In this document: one piece after another, positions 48,769 through 59,458 of the stretch
Position numbering within the stretch: position 1 is the stretch's first letter
Layout: each line of letters begins with the position of its first letter
DNA from: an uncultured Eubacteriales bacterium
GTDB lineage: Bacteria; Bacillota; Clostridia; Oscillospirales; Oscillospiraceae
Reading direction: 5' to 3'
Assembly: GCA_900549475.1 (NCBI GenBank)
Contig: UROF01000001.1
Coordinates: forward strand, 186,001 to 250,000
DNA: 64,000 bases
Position numbers and translations under genes: made by a program
Notes under the pieces: model-generated
The model's input: only the letters and a program-made list of their open reading frames with translations
What the model was told of the DNA's origin: nothing
The model's database searches: none

Positions 48769-51700
48769 TCATAGCTCTACTGTCTGTCCCGTGCGGAAGA
48801 AATACAGCACCTGCCGTTTTACCGGCAGTTCCAGGATCTGCTCCAGAGCCCGGCTGTAGACACGGATCTGGGGACGGTAGGCCTCGACCCGCTCCGCCAG
48901 GTTGGACTCCGTCACCCCGTCGGTCTTGAAGTCCACCACGGTGACCGCACCGTCTCTTACAGCAAATAGGTCCACTACACCCTGGAGAAGCACCTCCTCA
49001 TCCTCCCTCAGGCCGGGATAGTACTCCCCGGCAGGGACCAGAAGGCTGAAGCGATATTCCCGTTCCACCCGCTCTGCCTGCCGCAGTTCCTCCGCCAACG
49101 GCGACGCCAGAAAGCGGCGGATGGACGGGCGGTCTATCACCTGAGCCTGCTCCTGGGTCAGAAGCCGCCTAAAGAGCAGATCATCAATGACAGCGTCCAC
49201 ATCCCCGTCCAGAGGCAGATACTGCATCACCAGATGGGTTGCGGTTCCCCGCTCCTCCGGCGCCAAAGGCAGCTTTCCTGAGAGGAACATGGGCGCGGCC
49301 AAGGGCCGATGCACATAGGGCTTTACTGTATGCTCCGCGATCTCCTGATCCTTCTCCCGGCCCTTGAGCTGGGTAGCAGTAAGCTTGGTGGGGGCGGCAC
49401 AGGCAGCAGCCCAGGGGTAAACATAGCCAAGGGCCTCCCGATCCGCCTCCGGCCCCAACCGGTCAGGCGCTGTCTCCGGTGATGCTTCGGTCTGGGGAGG
49501 CGCATCGGACTCCTCCCCCATCTCGTGAAACATTACTGTCCAGGGCAGGTCCTCTGTCAGAGCCCACTCTCCCTCCTCCATACCAGCCATAGTCCGCAAA
49601 GATGTTGCCTCCCGCCGCCGCAGCAGGGGCAGCAGCACCCACTCCGCCATGGATTTGGCGCCGTCCACCGTCTCCGGCGGTACCGGGAGCTCGGAGAGGG
49701 CGGTAAGGTCCTTGAGCTTCTTCTCCGGCGAGGACATAGAGGCCACCATGATCAGCTTTTCCTTGGCCCGGGTCATTCCTACATAGAGGAGGCGCATCTC
49801 CTCTGCCCGCATCTCCCGGCTCAGCCGTCCGCCCACAGCCCGGTGAGCCGCCGTGGGGTAGCGGATGTGCCGGTCCAGATCGATGAACATGGGCCCGAGG
49901 CCCAGCTGGGGGTGGACCAGCACCGGCGACTGAAAATCCATACGGTTGAAGGCCTTGTCCAGGTCCGTCAGGAACACAATGGGAAATTCCAGTCCCTTGG
50001 AGCGGTGGATGCTCATGATCTGCACACCGCTTGCGGCACTGCCGGTGGATACCACCGGCTGCTGACCGTTTTCCAGCAGCCGCCGCAGCTGGGACACAAA
50101 GGCAAAGAGGCCCCGATACCCCGCCTGCTCAAAGGAACGGGCGTACTCACAGAGGGTAATAAGGTTCTCCCGCCGCTGCTCACCGCCCTCCATAGCACCG
50201 AAGATCCCCAGGATATTCAGCCGGTCAAAGATCCGCCACAGGAGGCTGTGGACGCTGAGGTCCTTGGCCTCCCCCCGCAGCAGCGCCAGCTGATCCAGGA
50301 AGGAGCGGCTGTCCTCTGCCTCGTCGGCCTCCAGAGCGACGTAAAAGTCTCCCTGTGGGTGGCGTCCCCGGATCACCGCCAGCCGGTCCGGAGAAAAACC
50401 GAACACCGGGGAACGGAGAACGGCGATGAGGGGCACATCCTGCCGGGGATTGTCCAGGATCTGTAGGAACGAATAGACTACCGCCACCTCCATGGAGGCA
50501 AAAAAGTCCTCGCTCTCCTGAACAGCACAGGGCACCCCTTCCTCCGCCATGGCCCGCAAATAGTGGCGCAGACGGGGCCCTGGGGAGCGCATCAGAACTG
50601 CCATATCCTCCGCCCGGCAGGGCCGCAGGGCTCCGGTATCCTCGTCCGTGACCGGATATCCCTGCTCCAGCAGGGATCGGATCTGCCGGGCCACCAGCCG
50701 GGCCTCTTCCAGGGGGCGGCTGGCTGGCCGCTCCTCTCCACGGGCCCGCGGTACGCCCAGCAAGTGAAATTCCACAGAGCAGTCCGTCCGCTCCGGCAGA
50801 TAGTCCGCCCCGAAGTGGAGGGCCTCCTCCTCCCCGTAGTCCATCTCTCCCATCTCTTTGGACATAATGGCGCCGAACACAAAGTTGACCGCGTCCAGCA
50901 CCGGCTGCCGGGAGCGGAAGTTTTTGGACAGCAGGATCTTGCGGGGTTCCCCTTTCGCCGCCTGGTCCGCCGGGGGATACTCTGTATATTTCTCCAGAAA
51001 TATGGTGGGGTCCGCCAAGCGGAAGCGGTAAATGGACTGCTTCACGTCTCCCACGGTGAAGAGACGGCATCCCCCCTGGGAGACCGCCTCGAAAATGCAG
51101 TTTTGGACCTGGTTGGTATCCTGGTACTCGTCCACCATCACCTCCAGGTACCGTCCGGACACGATCTCCGAGAGCTCCGTGGGCTGTCCGTCCTCCCCCA
51201 AGAGAAGCCGCACGGCGGCGTGCTCCTGGTCGGAGAAGTCGGTGACGTTCCGCCGGAGCTTCTCCCCCTGGTAGGCCCGTCCGAAGGCAGCGCAGAGATC
51301 CAGCAGCGCCTCCATAGCCGGGGCACTGCGGCGGAGATCCTCCGCTGCCTCAGCGGCGGAGGCATCCAGAATGGCTTCCGCCTCCCTAATTTCCTTTTTG
51401 CAGCGGTTCCACTGGCTCTGAAGCTTGGCTTTCAGTTCCGGCGCCTCGCACTTGCGTACCGGGGACAGGCTGGGCCAGGAAAATGTCCAGGACATGGCGG
51501 CATCCCAGCCGCTGTCTGCTGCCGCTGCCAGGGCCTCCAGCCCCGCAGCCGCCGTCAGGAAAGCGGGTGCGTAGCCTTTGAGAAGCTTCTCGTCACAGGT
51601 TGCCTCCTCAGCACCCCGCCGCAGCAGATCCGCCCAGTGGCGGGCCTTCCGGCCCAGGGCGGCCAGCAGCTCCCGGCCATAGACCGTCTCCCCCACGTCG

Positions 51701-52326
51701 CTGGGGAGATCCTCCCAACTCTTCTTCTGCTCCTCCAGCCATTTTTCCGGGTAGGCGTGGCTCTGGATCTTGTCGTGAAGGGTCAGTACCAGCTCCTCCA
51801 GCCGTCCGTCGTCCCGGCCAAAACCGAAAGCGTCTGCCAGCAGCTCCGCCCCCGGGGTCATATCGGTATAGAATTCCTCCAGCACCCGGGGCAGCACCCG
51901 CCGCCGGAGAAGATCCGCCTCGCTCTCATCCAGCACCCGAAAATCTGCTGTCAGACCCCGGCCTTCGCCGAAGTCCAGCAGATGAACGTTCTCCCGGAGA
52001 AGAGCGGTACAGAAAGCATCGATGGTCTTGATATCCGCCTGGTAGACCAGGAGAAGCTGCCGCTGAAGATGGCGGTCGCCGGGGCGCTCCGCCAGACGCT
52101 TGCCCAGTTCCTGGGCAATACGGCCCCGGAGCTCCGCCGCTGCCGCCCTGGTATAGGTGATGATGAGGAAGTCGTCCACATTGGCTTTCTCCTCCCCCAG
52201 CACCCGGCTGAACAGGCGGTCCACCAGGACCCGCGTCTTACCGCTGCCCGCGGCAGCGGACACCAGCAGCCGTCCGCCCCGGTCATCCACCACCGCCTGC
52301 TGCTCCCGTGTCAGCTGTACGCTCAT
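48769..52326 (-). CDS. addA: ATP-dependent helicase/nuclease AddA
   Basis: AddA is the helicase and 3'-strand nuclease subunit of AddAB, which processes double-strand breaks for recombination. The 1185 residues show Walker A VSAAAGSGKTRVLV near residue 23 and the UvrD-type motifs VDEYQDTNQVQ, GDVKQSIYRFR, MSIHRSKGLEFPIVF and LLYVGMTRAKE. The C-terminal RecB-like nuclease domain has VTVVDFKTDGV and QIRVYSRAL. It overlaps addB by four bases (ATGA). Confidence 0.97.
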   Translation of the reverse strand: MSVQLTREQQAVVDDRGGRLLVSAAAGSGKTRVLVDRLFSRVLGEEKANVDDFLIITYTRAAAAELRGRIAQELGKRLAERPGDRHLQRQLLLVYQADIKTIDAFCTALLRENVHLLDFGEGRGLTADFRVLDESEADLLRRRVLPRVLEEFYTDMTPGAELLADAFGFGRDDGRLEELVLTLHDKIQSHAYPEKWLEEQKKSWEDLPSDVGETVYGRELLAALGRKARHWADLLRRGAEEATCDEKLLKGYAPAFLTAAAGLEALAAAADSGWDAAMSWTFSWPSLSPVRKCEAPELKAKLQSQWNRCKKEIREAEAILDASAAEAAEDLRRSAPAMEALLDLCAAFGRAYQGEKLRRNVTDFSDQEHAAVRLLLGEDGQPTELSEIVSGRYLEVMVDEYQDTNQVQNCIFEAVSQGGCRLFTVGDVKQSIYRFRLADPTIFLEKYTEYPPADQAAKGEPRKILLSKNFRSRQPVLDAVNFVFGAIMSKEMGEMDYGEEEALHFGADYLPERTDCSVEFHLLGVPRARGEERPASRPLEEARLVARQIRSLLEQGYPVTDEDTGALRPCRAEDMAVLMRSPGPRLRHYLRAMAEEGVPCAVQESEDFFASMEVAVVYSFLQILDNPRQDVPLIAVLRSPVFGFSPDRLAVIRGRHPQGDFYVALEADEAEDSRSFLDQLALLRGEAKDLSVHSLLWRIFDRLNILGIFGAMEGGEQRRENLITLCEYARSFEQAGYRGLFAFVSQLRRLLENGQQPVVSTGSAASGVQIMSIHRSKGLEFPIVFLTDLDKAFNRMDFQSPVLVHPQLGLGPMFIDLDRHIRYPTAAHRAVGGRLSREMRAEEMRLLYVGMTRAKEKLIMVASMSSPEKKLKDLTALSELPVPPETVDGAKSMAEWVLLPLLRRREATSLRTMAGMEEGEWALTEDLPWTVMFHEMGEESDAPPQTEASPETAPDRLGPEADREALGYVYPWAAACAAPTKLTATQLKGREKDQEIAEHTVKPYVHRPLAAPMFLSGKLPLAPEERGTATHLVMQYLPLDGDVDAVIDDLLFRRLLTQEQAQVIDRPSIRRFLASPLAEELRQAERVEREYRFSLLVPAGEYYPGLREDEEVLLQGVVDLFAVRDGAVTVVDFKTDGVTESNLAERVEAYRPQIRVYSRALEQILELPVKRQVLYFFRTGQTVEL

Positions 52327-55300
52327 GAACGCTCCTCCTCTCCGATGGTCTGATCCACATGGCGCCAGAAATCCTCCGGCTTCACCGGCCGGAGGGGCTG
52401 GGCCCGGTCACAGGCCCCCTCCTCCATAAAGTGGCAGGCGGAGGCGAACTCACAGTAGGTACAGGCATTGTCGTTTTCCCCCCGGCTCCAGGGATCCGCG
52501 TCGATATTGCCCGCTCTCAGCTCCCGGGCGATCTTTTCCAGGAGTCTGTCCACATAACGGCTGAGCTTGCCTAGCTCCGCGGCGGTGGCCACCCCCTTGG
52601 TGATGCTGCCGTCCTTCCCCAGGGTCAGGGGCAGGAACCGTGGAGACTCCAGGGCGCTGTGTTCCATGGCTTTCAAAACCTCCGGCTGGGACAGTACCAT
52701 GCCGCTGCGCCGCAGCTCCTTGTCCAGAGTCTCCCGGAGCCGCTGCGCATCCTCATCCCGGGGAGCGCTGACCAGCACATCCCGGGCAGGCAGGTACAGC
52801 ACCCCCGCCGGTACGATCTCCTTGCCGAAGAGGGCCTTGCCCTCCTTCTCCAGGGCAAACAGATACAGCAGCATCTGGATCCCCAGACCGTGGCACAGGT
52901 CGCTGAGGTCAAAGGCCTTCTTGCCGGTTTTATAGTCCACTACCCGCAGGTACAGCTTTCCATCCTTCAGCCAGCCGTCCACCCGGTCCACCTTCCCATT
53001 GACGGTGAGGGAGGCGTCCCCGGCGTGGATGGTGATGGCAGGCAGGGCTCCGCCGTCTCCGAAGGAGAGCTCGAAGGCCATAGGCACAAAGTCCGACTCC
53101 CGCAGCTCCCCGGCCACATTGGTGACAATGGTGGCCGCCGTCTTTTTCAGCCGCCGGAACAGGTACTTGAAGCGGGCATCCCGGCTGTCAAATCCGGGCA
53201 TGGCCACGTCCATATACTGCCGGATGACGCTGTCGATCAGCGTTTTCAGTTCCTCCTCCCCTACCTGTGCAAAGCCGCCCCGCTGGCACACCTCCCGGGT
53301 GACATTTTCCAGGATGTAGTGGAGGAAGGTGCCCACCTGGGCAGCGTCAAACCCAGCGGGTACTCGCTCTTTCGCCCGGAGGCCGTACTCCATGAAGTAG
53401 GCAAAGTGGCAGGCGTTGACCCGGTCGATCCGGCTGGCGGACATCCGGTAGCTGCGTCCGTAAAGGGTCTCCACCGCCTGGGGGCTTAACCGCCCCCGGG
53501 TCATCCCCGCAGAGCGTTCCATGGCAGCCAGAGCGGCATTATATCGTCCATCCCCGGCAAAATAGTCCCACAGAGGCCCGCCGGGAAAGCTCCCCGCTGT
53601 CTCCAGGGCCGGGACCGGAGCCGTCAGCCGGTAGCTCCGGCTGCCATCCTCACTGAGCTCCTCCGCACCCGGCAGCAGAGAGCGCAGCCGTTCTACCACA
53701 AAGGAGGGCCGCAGGGGATTTCCCTGGCTGTCCGATACCGGCCAGGTGATGACCAGGCGGTCTGTAGGCTGCGCCAGAGCGGCGTAGATGTTCTGCAGCT
53801 CTCCGTCAAACTGGTCCGGCCCGCTGGGGGCCAGCTCCACGCCCAGTTCCAGAAGCTTCTCCCGGTCCTCTCGGGAGAGAAGCCCTTTTCCAAAGGACAC
53901 GGCGGGCAGCACATGGTCGTTGGCCCCCATGAGGAACAGCACCTTCACCCGATGGCGATCATTGCGGGTGATTTCTGTGACCTGGACCTGGTCCAGGGAC
54001 ACAGGGATGGTGCCCACATCATACTGGGTCAGCACCAGCTTGAACAGCCGGGCAAACTCCTCAGCATCCAGGGGTGCATCCCCCAGAATCTCAGCAAACT
54101 GGTCCATAACGGAGCAAAGCAGCTCCCACAGCTGGCCGTACTCCGCTGCCAGCTGCAGCTCCTGCCGCTCCTCCAGAAAAGCCCGCCGCTCCTCCAGCTG
54201 GCCCGCCAGATCCAGCCGGTCCAGGAACCGCCACAGTACCCGCAGCTTCCCCACGGCACTCTTCTCCTCCCGCAGGCCCTGAGCCAGCTCCGCCAGAGGT
54301 GCCTGCACCCGGCGGCGCAGGGCGTTGATCTGCGCCAGAGCCGCCTCCTGTTCCGGCGTGAAGCCCTCCCGCCAGCCGTCGGGGTTGGCAGTCCAGTCCT
54401 CCTCCCGGACCCACTGGGAGCCGTGGATATCCCAGGCGATCACATAGTTTTCCAGGAGGTCGCACTCCCCATCGCTCAGTCCGGCAAGACCGGTCTTGAG
54501 CCAGCGGAACATATCCTCGTATTCATAACCGCCAGTCACCGCGTCCATGGTCCCAGCGATCAGGGCAATGACCGGTTTCTCCAGGATATCGCTGCGACGG
54601 CTAAGGTACACCGGCACGCCGTAGCGAGCAAAAACACTTTCAATGACCGCCTCATAATCCCCCAGATTCCGGGCAGCCACGGTGATATCCCGGAAGCGGT
54701 ACTGTCCCGAGCGAACCAAAGAGAGGATCTGGGAAGCAACATATTCCGTCTCCGTAAAAGGCGTGTCGGCCCGGTAGACGGCTGCCCCTTGGCAGTCTCC
54801 CTCCCAAGCCCCGCCGCCGCTGAAAAAGGCGGCGGGCAGGTAAGCCAAAGCCGTAGCGGGCTTTGGGGCGGAGAGGTAGTCGATCTCACAGGAAACACCG
54901 CACCGCTGAGCCAGCCGTACCAAACGGTCCCGGGCCCGGAGCCCCTGGCGGAAGATCTCCAGCGGGCTATCCTTCTCCCCCATGAGGGTAACGGTAACGG
55001 ATTTCGCCCGCCGAAGGAGGACGGAGATCACCTGCTCCTCCTGGGCAGTAAAATAGGAAAATCCGTCCAGGAACACATCATGATTGTCAATATAGCCCGA
55101 TTCCTCCAGGTGATCCACCAGCTTGGCCATCAGATCCCGCCTGTCCTTTCCCTCCCGGTACAACCGCGACTGATAGGCGGCATAGATCAGAGCCAGATCC
55201 CGCAGCTTCTCCCCGGAGAGGCCCTCCAAGGAGGGGTACAGCTCCCCCAGCCGCTCCGGCTCCACCCGGTAAGCCTGGAGCTCATCAAAGAGTGCCACCA

Positions 55301-55652
55301 GCTCTCCCAGAAAGGGAGCCTTCCGGGAGGGCCGGGCGTACACCGTCAGCTGTGGCAGCACCTCCTGGAGCGCCAACTGCATCATAAGGAGCTTGCCTCC
55401 GGCGTCCAGTGCGCCATCCGCCAGGCCTCCGGTGAGAGACAGCACCCGGTTGGCCAGCAGCCGGAAGCTCAGCACTTCCCCGTGACGGGCGGCGGTGGGA
55501 CCGCAGGCGCGGCACAGATCCACCTCCGCCTGGTGGGAAGCATGCTCCGGCACCAGCAGCAGCTGGGCGCTGGTATCCCCCAGCCGCCGGATCTCCTGCA
55601 GCACCTTTTCTGATTTGCCGGAGTTGGCCGGTCCCATCCATATCCGCAGCAT
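52323..55652 (-). CDS. addB: ATP-dependent nuclease AddB
   Basis: AddB is the partner subunit with an inactive helicase fold, a second nuclease and an iron-sulphur staple. The 1109 residues start MLRIWMGPANSGKSEK at ATG 55652, behind GGAGAGGAGC. The nuclease domain shows RVVDYKTGKKAFDL. The four cluster Cys are visible: one in NACHFAYFMEYG and three in CTYCEFASAC close to the C-terminus. It is the first gene of addB-addA. Its promoter lies about 160 bases upstream, overlapping the dnaE terminator. Confidence 0.97.
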   Translation of the reverse strand: MLRIWMGPANSGKSEKVLQEIRRLGDTSAQLLLVPEHASHQAEVDLCRACGPTAARHGEVLSFRLLANRVLSLTGGLADGALDAGGKLLMMQLALQEVLPQLTVYARPSRKAPFLGELVALFDELQAYRVEPERLGELYPSLEGLSGEKLRDLALIYAAYQSRLYREGKDRRDLMAKLVDHLEESGYIDNHDVFLDGFSYFTAQEEQVISVLLRRAKSVTVTLMGEKDSPLEIFRQGLRARDRLVRLAQRCGVSCEIDYLSAPKPATALAYLPAAFFSGGGAWEGDCQGAAVYRADTPFTETEYVASQILSLVRSGQYRFRDITVAARNLGDYEAVIESVFARYGVPVYLSRRSDILEKPVIALIAGTMDAVTGGYEYEDMFRWLKTGLAGLSDGECDLLENYVIAWDIHGSQWVREEDWTANPDGWREGFTPEQEAALAQINALRRRVQAPLAELAQGLREEKSAVGKLRVLWRFLDRLDLAGQLEERRAFLEERQELQLAAEYGQLWELLCSVMDQFAEILGDAPLDAEEFARLFKLVLTQYDVGTIPVSLDQVQVTEITRNDRHRVKVLFLMGANDHVLPAVSFGKGLLSREDREKLLELGVELAPSGPDQFDGELQNIYAALAQPTDRLVITWPVSDSQGNPLRPSFVVERLRSLLPGAEELSEDGSRSYRLTAPVPALETAGSFPGGPLWDYFAGDGRYNAALAAMERSAGMTRGRLSPQAVETLYGRSYRMSASRIDRVNACHFAYFMEYGLRAKERVPAGFDAAQVGTFLHYILENVTREVCQRGGFAQVGEEELKTLIDSVIRQYMDVAMPGFDSRDARFKYLFRRLKKTAATIVTNVAGELRESDFVPMAFELSFGDGGALPAITIHAGDASLTVNGKVDRVDGWLKDGKLYLRVVDYKTGKKAFDLSDLCHGLGIQMLLYLFALEKEGKALFGKEIVPAGVLYLPARDVLVSAPRDEDAQRLRETLDKELRRSGMVLSQPEVLKAMEHSALESPRFLPLTLGKDGSITKGVATAAELGKLSRYVDRLLEKIARELRAGNIDADPWSRGENDNACTYCEFASACHFMEEGACDRAQPLRPVKPEDFWRHVDQTIGEEERS

Positions 55653-55771
55653 ATAAGCTCCTCTCCGCCTCCCCACCGGGTCGTCGGCCCGCGTGCGGCA
55701 GTCATATCCATCATCCGTTAAAAAACTTCTCCGGCAGCTTTCCATTCCTTCCTCTCGCTGCCGGAAAACTG

Positions 55772-55810
55772 AAAAAACAGGGTAACCGGCCTCCAGGCCA
55801 GTTACCCTGT
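55772..55810 (-). terminator. Terminator of dnaE overlapping the addB promoter
   Basis: ACAGGGTAAC and GTTACCCTGT form the outer stem, and GGCC pairs inside with GGCC around a short loop; on the minus strand TTTTTT follows. It lies about 80 bases after the dnaE stop codon. Confidence 0.85.
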
Positions 55811-55840
55811 ATTATAGCAGAGGCCGTGTCCTCTTTTCAA
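55811..55840 (-). promoter_or_regulatory. SigA-type promoter of addBA
   Basis: On the minus strand TTGAAA (55835-55840) and TATAAT (55811-55816) are 18 bases apart. The -10 box abuts the dnaE terminator stem, so transcripts starting near 55804 would lack most of its 5' arm and escape it. Confidence 0.7.
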
Positions 55841-55888
55841 CGCATTTCCCCTACAGAACATTCAGGGAACTATACCAGCGCAAGCGCC

Positions 55889-58800
55889 TCAGCGGATCAC
55901 CACATTCTCCTGGCCCAGCACCTCCACCAGCTCATCCACCAGGGATTTTGCCAGCAGACAGCTGGTTCCCAGCCGCTTTCCTGAGTCGGCAAACACCAGA
56001 CGTGCCGGTGTCTGACCGGGGAACATATTGATGACCCGGTTCACATGGCGGAGCAGAGGGTCCTGGGCATTGCTGAGACGAATCCACAGGGTATTGCCCT
56101 CCAAAACCTGGATGCCAGCCCTGGTCTGGGGCTGAGGCTGACTGTCCTGGGGCGGCATAGCCGTTCCCTCTCCACCCAGGGGCACCACATTGTCACAGAG
56201 GATCTGGGGTGGCTTTTCATCCCGGACGGACAGTTTGCCCTGGATCACCACGGCACTGCCCTCCTTCAAAAATCGGCCGCACCGCTCCAGTACCTTGGCA
56301 AAGCAGAGAAGCTCGATGGAGGAGGTGTCGTCCTCTACCGTGGCATAGGCCATGAGGTTCCCCGCCCGGGTGGACTTGGTCTTATAGGCGGTGACGATCC
56401 CCGCCACCGTGATCCGCTGCTCATCCTGGTACACCGTGGGACCGCCTTCCTGGGCAAAGTCCTCGTTAATGGAACCGATATGGACCGCACCGGCCTGGCG
56501 GGCGGCCTCCCGGTAGGCATTCATGGGGTGACCGGAGAGGTACAGGCCTGTCACCTCCCGCTCCTGGCGCATCCGCTCATCCAGAGCGTACTCCGGGATT
56601 TTGGGCAGGGTGATCTCCACAGCCGTCCGCTGGGATTCCCCGGTGGACATGCCAAAAAAGTCCAGCTGTCCCTCCACGTTCTGCCGGCGGCTGTCGCCGA
56701 TGGAATCCAGGAGCTTGTCGTGGACTGCCACCAATTGGCTGCGATAGGCACCAAAGCAGTCGAAGGCCCCCGCACGGATGAGATTCTCCACTGCCCGCTT
56801 GTTGATGTCGTAATCATACATCCGCTGGCAGAAGTCCTGGAATCCGGTGAAGGGTCCGTTCTCCTCCCGCTCCCGGACCATGTTCTGGATAAAGCCCCGG
56901 CCAATGTTTTTGATGGCCACCAGGCCGAAGCGGATGCCCCCCTCCTCTACCGTAAAGCTATCCCGGGAACAATTGATATCCGGGGGCAGCAAGGCGATGC
57001 CCATGTCGCGGCACTCGTTGATATACTCCGATACCTTGTCGGTGCTGTCCAGCACCGAGGTGAGGAGGGCCGCCATGTATTCCCGGGGGTAGTGGTACTT
57101 GAACCAGGCGGTCTGATAGGCCACCACGGCGTAACACACCGCGTGGGCCTTGTTGAAGGCGTAGTTGGCAAAGTCGTAAATCTCGTCGTAGATAGCCTCT
57201 GCCACGTCGGCGGGAATACCGTTGGCAATACAGCCTGAGATATTCCGCTCAGGGTCCCCGTGGAGGAAAGCCCCCCGCTCCCGCTCGATGTCTTTGACCT
57301 TCTTCTTGGACATGGCCCGGCGGACCATGTCCGCCTGCCCCAGGGAGTAACCTCCCAGGCGGCGGAAAATCTCGATGACCTGCTCCTGGTAGACAATGCA
57401 GCCGTAGGTCACGGAGAGGATGGGCTCCAGGGAGGGGTGCTTGTAAGAAATGAGGCTGGGGTTGTGCTTGCAGGCGATAAACTTGGGGATGGACTCCATA
57501 GGACCTGGACGGTACAGCGCCACGATAGCGGTGAGATCTTCAATGGACTGGGGTTTCAGTCCCACGCACACCCCGGTCATACCGGCAGACTCCATCTGGA
57601 ACACGCCGGAGGTCTTGCCCTGGGTCAGCATCTCGAACACCGGCTGGTCATCCTCGGGGATGTTTTCCAGGGAAAAGTCCGGCTCCTTCTGGCGGACCAT
57701 CTGCACCGCGTCCTCCAAGATGGTCAGGTTGCGAAGGCCCAAAAAGTCCATTTTCAAAAGGCCCAGTTCCTCCAGGGTCACCATGGTGTACTGACACACC
57801 ACGGACTCGTCGTTCTTGGCCAGAGGCACATAGGTGTACACCGGGTCCCGGGTGATGACCACGCCCGCGGCGTGGGTGGAGGCGTGGCGTGGCATGCCCT
57901 CCAGGGCCTTGGCGGTGTCGATGAGCTTTTTGATCTGGGGGTCCTGCTCATACATCTCCCGGAGGGGCTTGCTGAGCCTGAGGGCCTCGTCCAGGGTAAT
58001 GTGGAGGTTCTGGGGGCCGCTGGGCACCTGCTTGGCCACCACGTCCACGTCGGCGTAAGGCATATTCAGTACCCGGCCCACATCCCGGATGGCACCCCGG
58101 GCAGCCATGGTACCGAAGGTAACGATCTGTGCCACATGGTCGTCGCCGTACTTTCGGCGGACATAGTCCACCACCTCGCCCCGACGGGTGTCGCCGAAGT
58201 CCATGTCGATATCCGGCATGCTCACCCGCTCCGGGTTGAGAAAGCGCTCAAAGTAGAGGCTGTACTCCATGGGGTCGATGTCAGTGATATGGAGGCAGTA
58301 GGACACCATGCTGCCCGCCGCGCTGCCGCGGCCAGGGCCCACAGGAATTCCCTGCCGCCGGGCAAAATTCACGAAGTCGGAGACGATGAGGAAATAGTCG
58401 GTGAACCCCATCTTCTCGATCATATTCAGCTCATAGTCCAGCTGGTCGTGGTACTCCGGATGGGTTTTTGCATAGCGCCGGGCGAAGCCTTCCTCACACA
58501 GCTCCCGGATGTAGGTCTGGGCGGTGTAGCCCTCCGGCACCTGAAATCGGGGCAGATGGTATTTCCCGAAGGTGAAGGTGAGGTCACAGCGGTCCGCAAT
58601 GCGCTGGGTATTCTCCAGAGCGTCGGGGTACTGGGAAAACAGGCCCTCCATCTCCTCGGTGGAACGGACATAGAAATTCCGGGGCTCATAGCGCATCCGG
58701 TTCTCGTCCTCCACCAGCTTACCGGTCTGGATACACAGGAGCACGTCGTGGCTCTCCGCGTCCGCAGGCGCCAGGTAGTGGCAGTCGTTGGTGCACACCA

Positions 58801-59404
58801 GCGGGATTCCCGTCTCCTCATGGAGACGCAGCAGCCCCTGGTTCACTACCGCCTGGTCCTTGATGCCATGGTCCTGAAGCTCCAGATAAAAATTATCTTC
58901 CCCAAAGATGTCCCGCATCTCCAAAGCGTAGTCCCTAGCGGCATCGTAATTGCCATTGACCAAGTACCGTGGGATCTCCCCGGCCAAGCAGGCGGACAGG
59001 GCGATGAGGCCCCCGCTGTACTGGCGCAGCAAGTCCATATCCACCCGGGGCTTGATGTAGAAGCCCTCCAGATAGGCCATGCTCACCATGTAGCTGAGGT
59101 TCCGGTAGCCCTCCTCGTTGCGGCAGAGGAGCACCAGATGGCGGCTTTCCGCATCGAACTCATGGACCTTGTCAAAACGGGTACGGTCCGCGGGGGCCAC
59201 ATACACCTCGCAGCCGATGATGGGCTTGACCCCCTCCTTCAGGCAGGCACGGTAGAAATCGATGGCGCCGTACATGACGCCGTGGTCGGTGACGGCCACG
59301 GCGTCCTGACCCAGCTCCTTGACCCGTTTGGCCAGGCCGTCGATCCGGCAGGCCCCGTCCAGGAGGCTGTATTCTGTATGGACATGGAGGTGAACAAAGG
59401 ACAT
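55889..59404 (-). CDS. dnaE: DNA polymerase III alpha subunit, DnaE type
   Basis: This replicative C-family polymerase has 1171 residues. The PHP domain is at the start (FVHLHVHTEYSLLDGAC, VTDHGVMYGAID). The polymerase core has GPGRGSAAGSMVSY and the catalytic aspartates of MPDIDMDFGDTRR. A helix-hairpin-helix region and a C-terminal OB domain (GIVTAYKTKSTRAGNLMAY) follow. In Firmicutes DnaE works beside PolC, mainly extending primers. The ATG follows AGAAAGGAAACG. It is separated from the small membrane protein gene by 54 bases and ends before a terminator. Confidence 0.97.
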   Translation of the reverse strand: MSFVHLHVHTEYSLLDGACRIDGLAKRVKELGQDAVAVTDHGVMYGAIDFYRACLKEGVKPIIGCEVYVAPADRTRFDKVHEFDAESRHLVLLCRNEEGYRNLSYMVSMAYLEGFYIKPRVDMDLLRQYSGGLIALSACLAGEIPRYLVNGNYDAARDYALEMRDIFGEDNFYLELQDHGIKDQAVVNQGLLRLHEETGIPLVCTNDCHYLAPADAESHDVLLCIQTGKLVEDENRMRYEPRNFYVRSTEEMEGLFSQYPDALENTQRIADRCDLTFTFGKYHLPRFQVPEGYTAQTYIRELCEEGFARRYAKTHPEYHDQLDYELNMIEKMGFTDYFLIVSDFVNFARRQGIPVGPGRGSAAGSMVSYCLHITDIDPMEYSLYFERFLNPERVSMPDIDMDFGDTRRGEVVDYVRRKYGDDHVAQIVTFGTMAARGAIRDVGRVLNMPYADVDVVAKQVPSGPQNLHITLDEALRLSKPLREMYEQDPQIKKLIDTAKALEGMPRHASTHAAGVVITRDPVYTYVPLAKNDESVVCQYTMVTLEELGLLKMDFLGLRNLTILEDAVQMVRQKEPDFSLENIPEDDQPVFEMLTQGKTSGVFQMESAGMTGVCVGLKPQSIEDLTAIVALYRPGPMESIPKFIACKHNPSLISYKHPSLEPILSVTYGCIVYQEQVIEIFRRLGGYSLGQADMVRRAMSKKKVKDIERERGAFLHGDPERNISGCIANGIPADVAEAIYDEIYDFANYAFNKAHAVCYAVVAYQTAWFKYHYPREYMAALLTSVLDSTDKVSEYINECRDMGIALLPPDINCSRDSFTVEEGGIRFGLVAIKNIGRGFIQNMVREREENGPFTGFQDFCQRMYDYDINKRAVENLIRAGAFDCFGAYRSQLVAVHDKLLDSIGDSRRQNVEGQLDFFGMSTGESQRTAVEITLPKIPEYALDERMRQEREVTGLYLSGHPMNAYREAARQAGAVHIGSINEDFAQEGGPTVYQDEQRITVAGIVTAYKTKSTRAGNLMAYATVEDDTSSIELLCFAKVLERCGRFLKEGSAVVIQGKLSVRDEKPPQILCDNVVPLGGEGTAMPPQDSQPQPQTRAGIQVLEGNTLWIRLSNAQDPLLRHVNRVINMFPGQTPARLVFADSGKRLGTSCLLAKSLVDELVEVLGQENVVIR

Positions 59405-59458
59405 AGGCGTTTCCTTTCTGGTGGTAATACAGGTGGGGCCACTTGATGAAAAGCAATC

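Noticed and set aside
57260..59446. Long open frame on the plus strand opposite dnaE
   Set aside because: Same reason: a mirror of a strongly conserved polymerase gene, with no recognisable motif or ribosome site.
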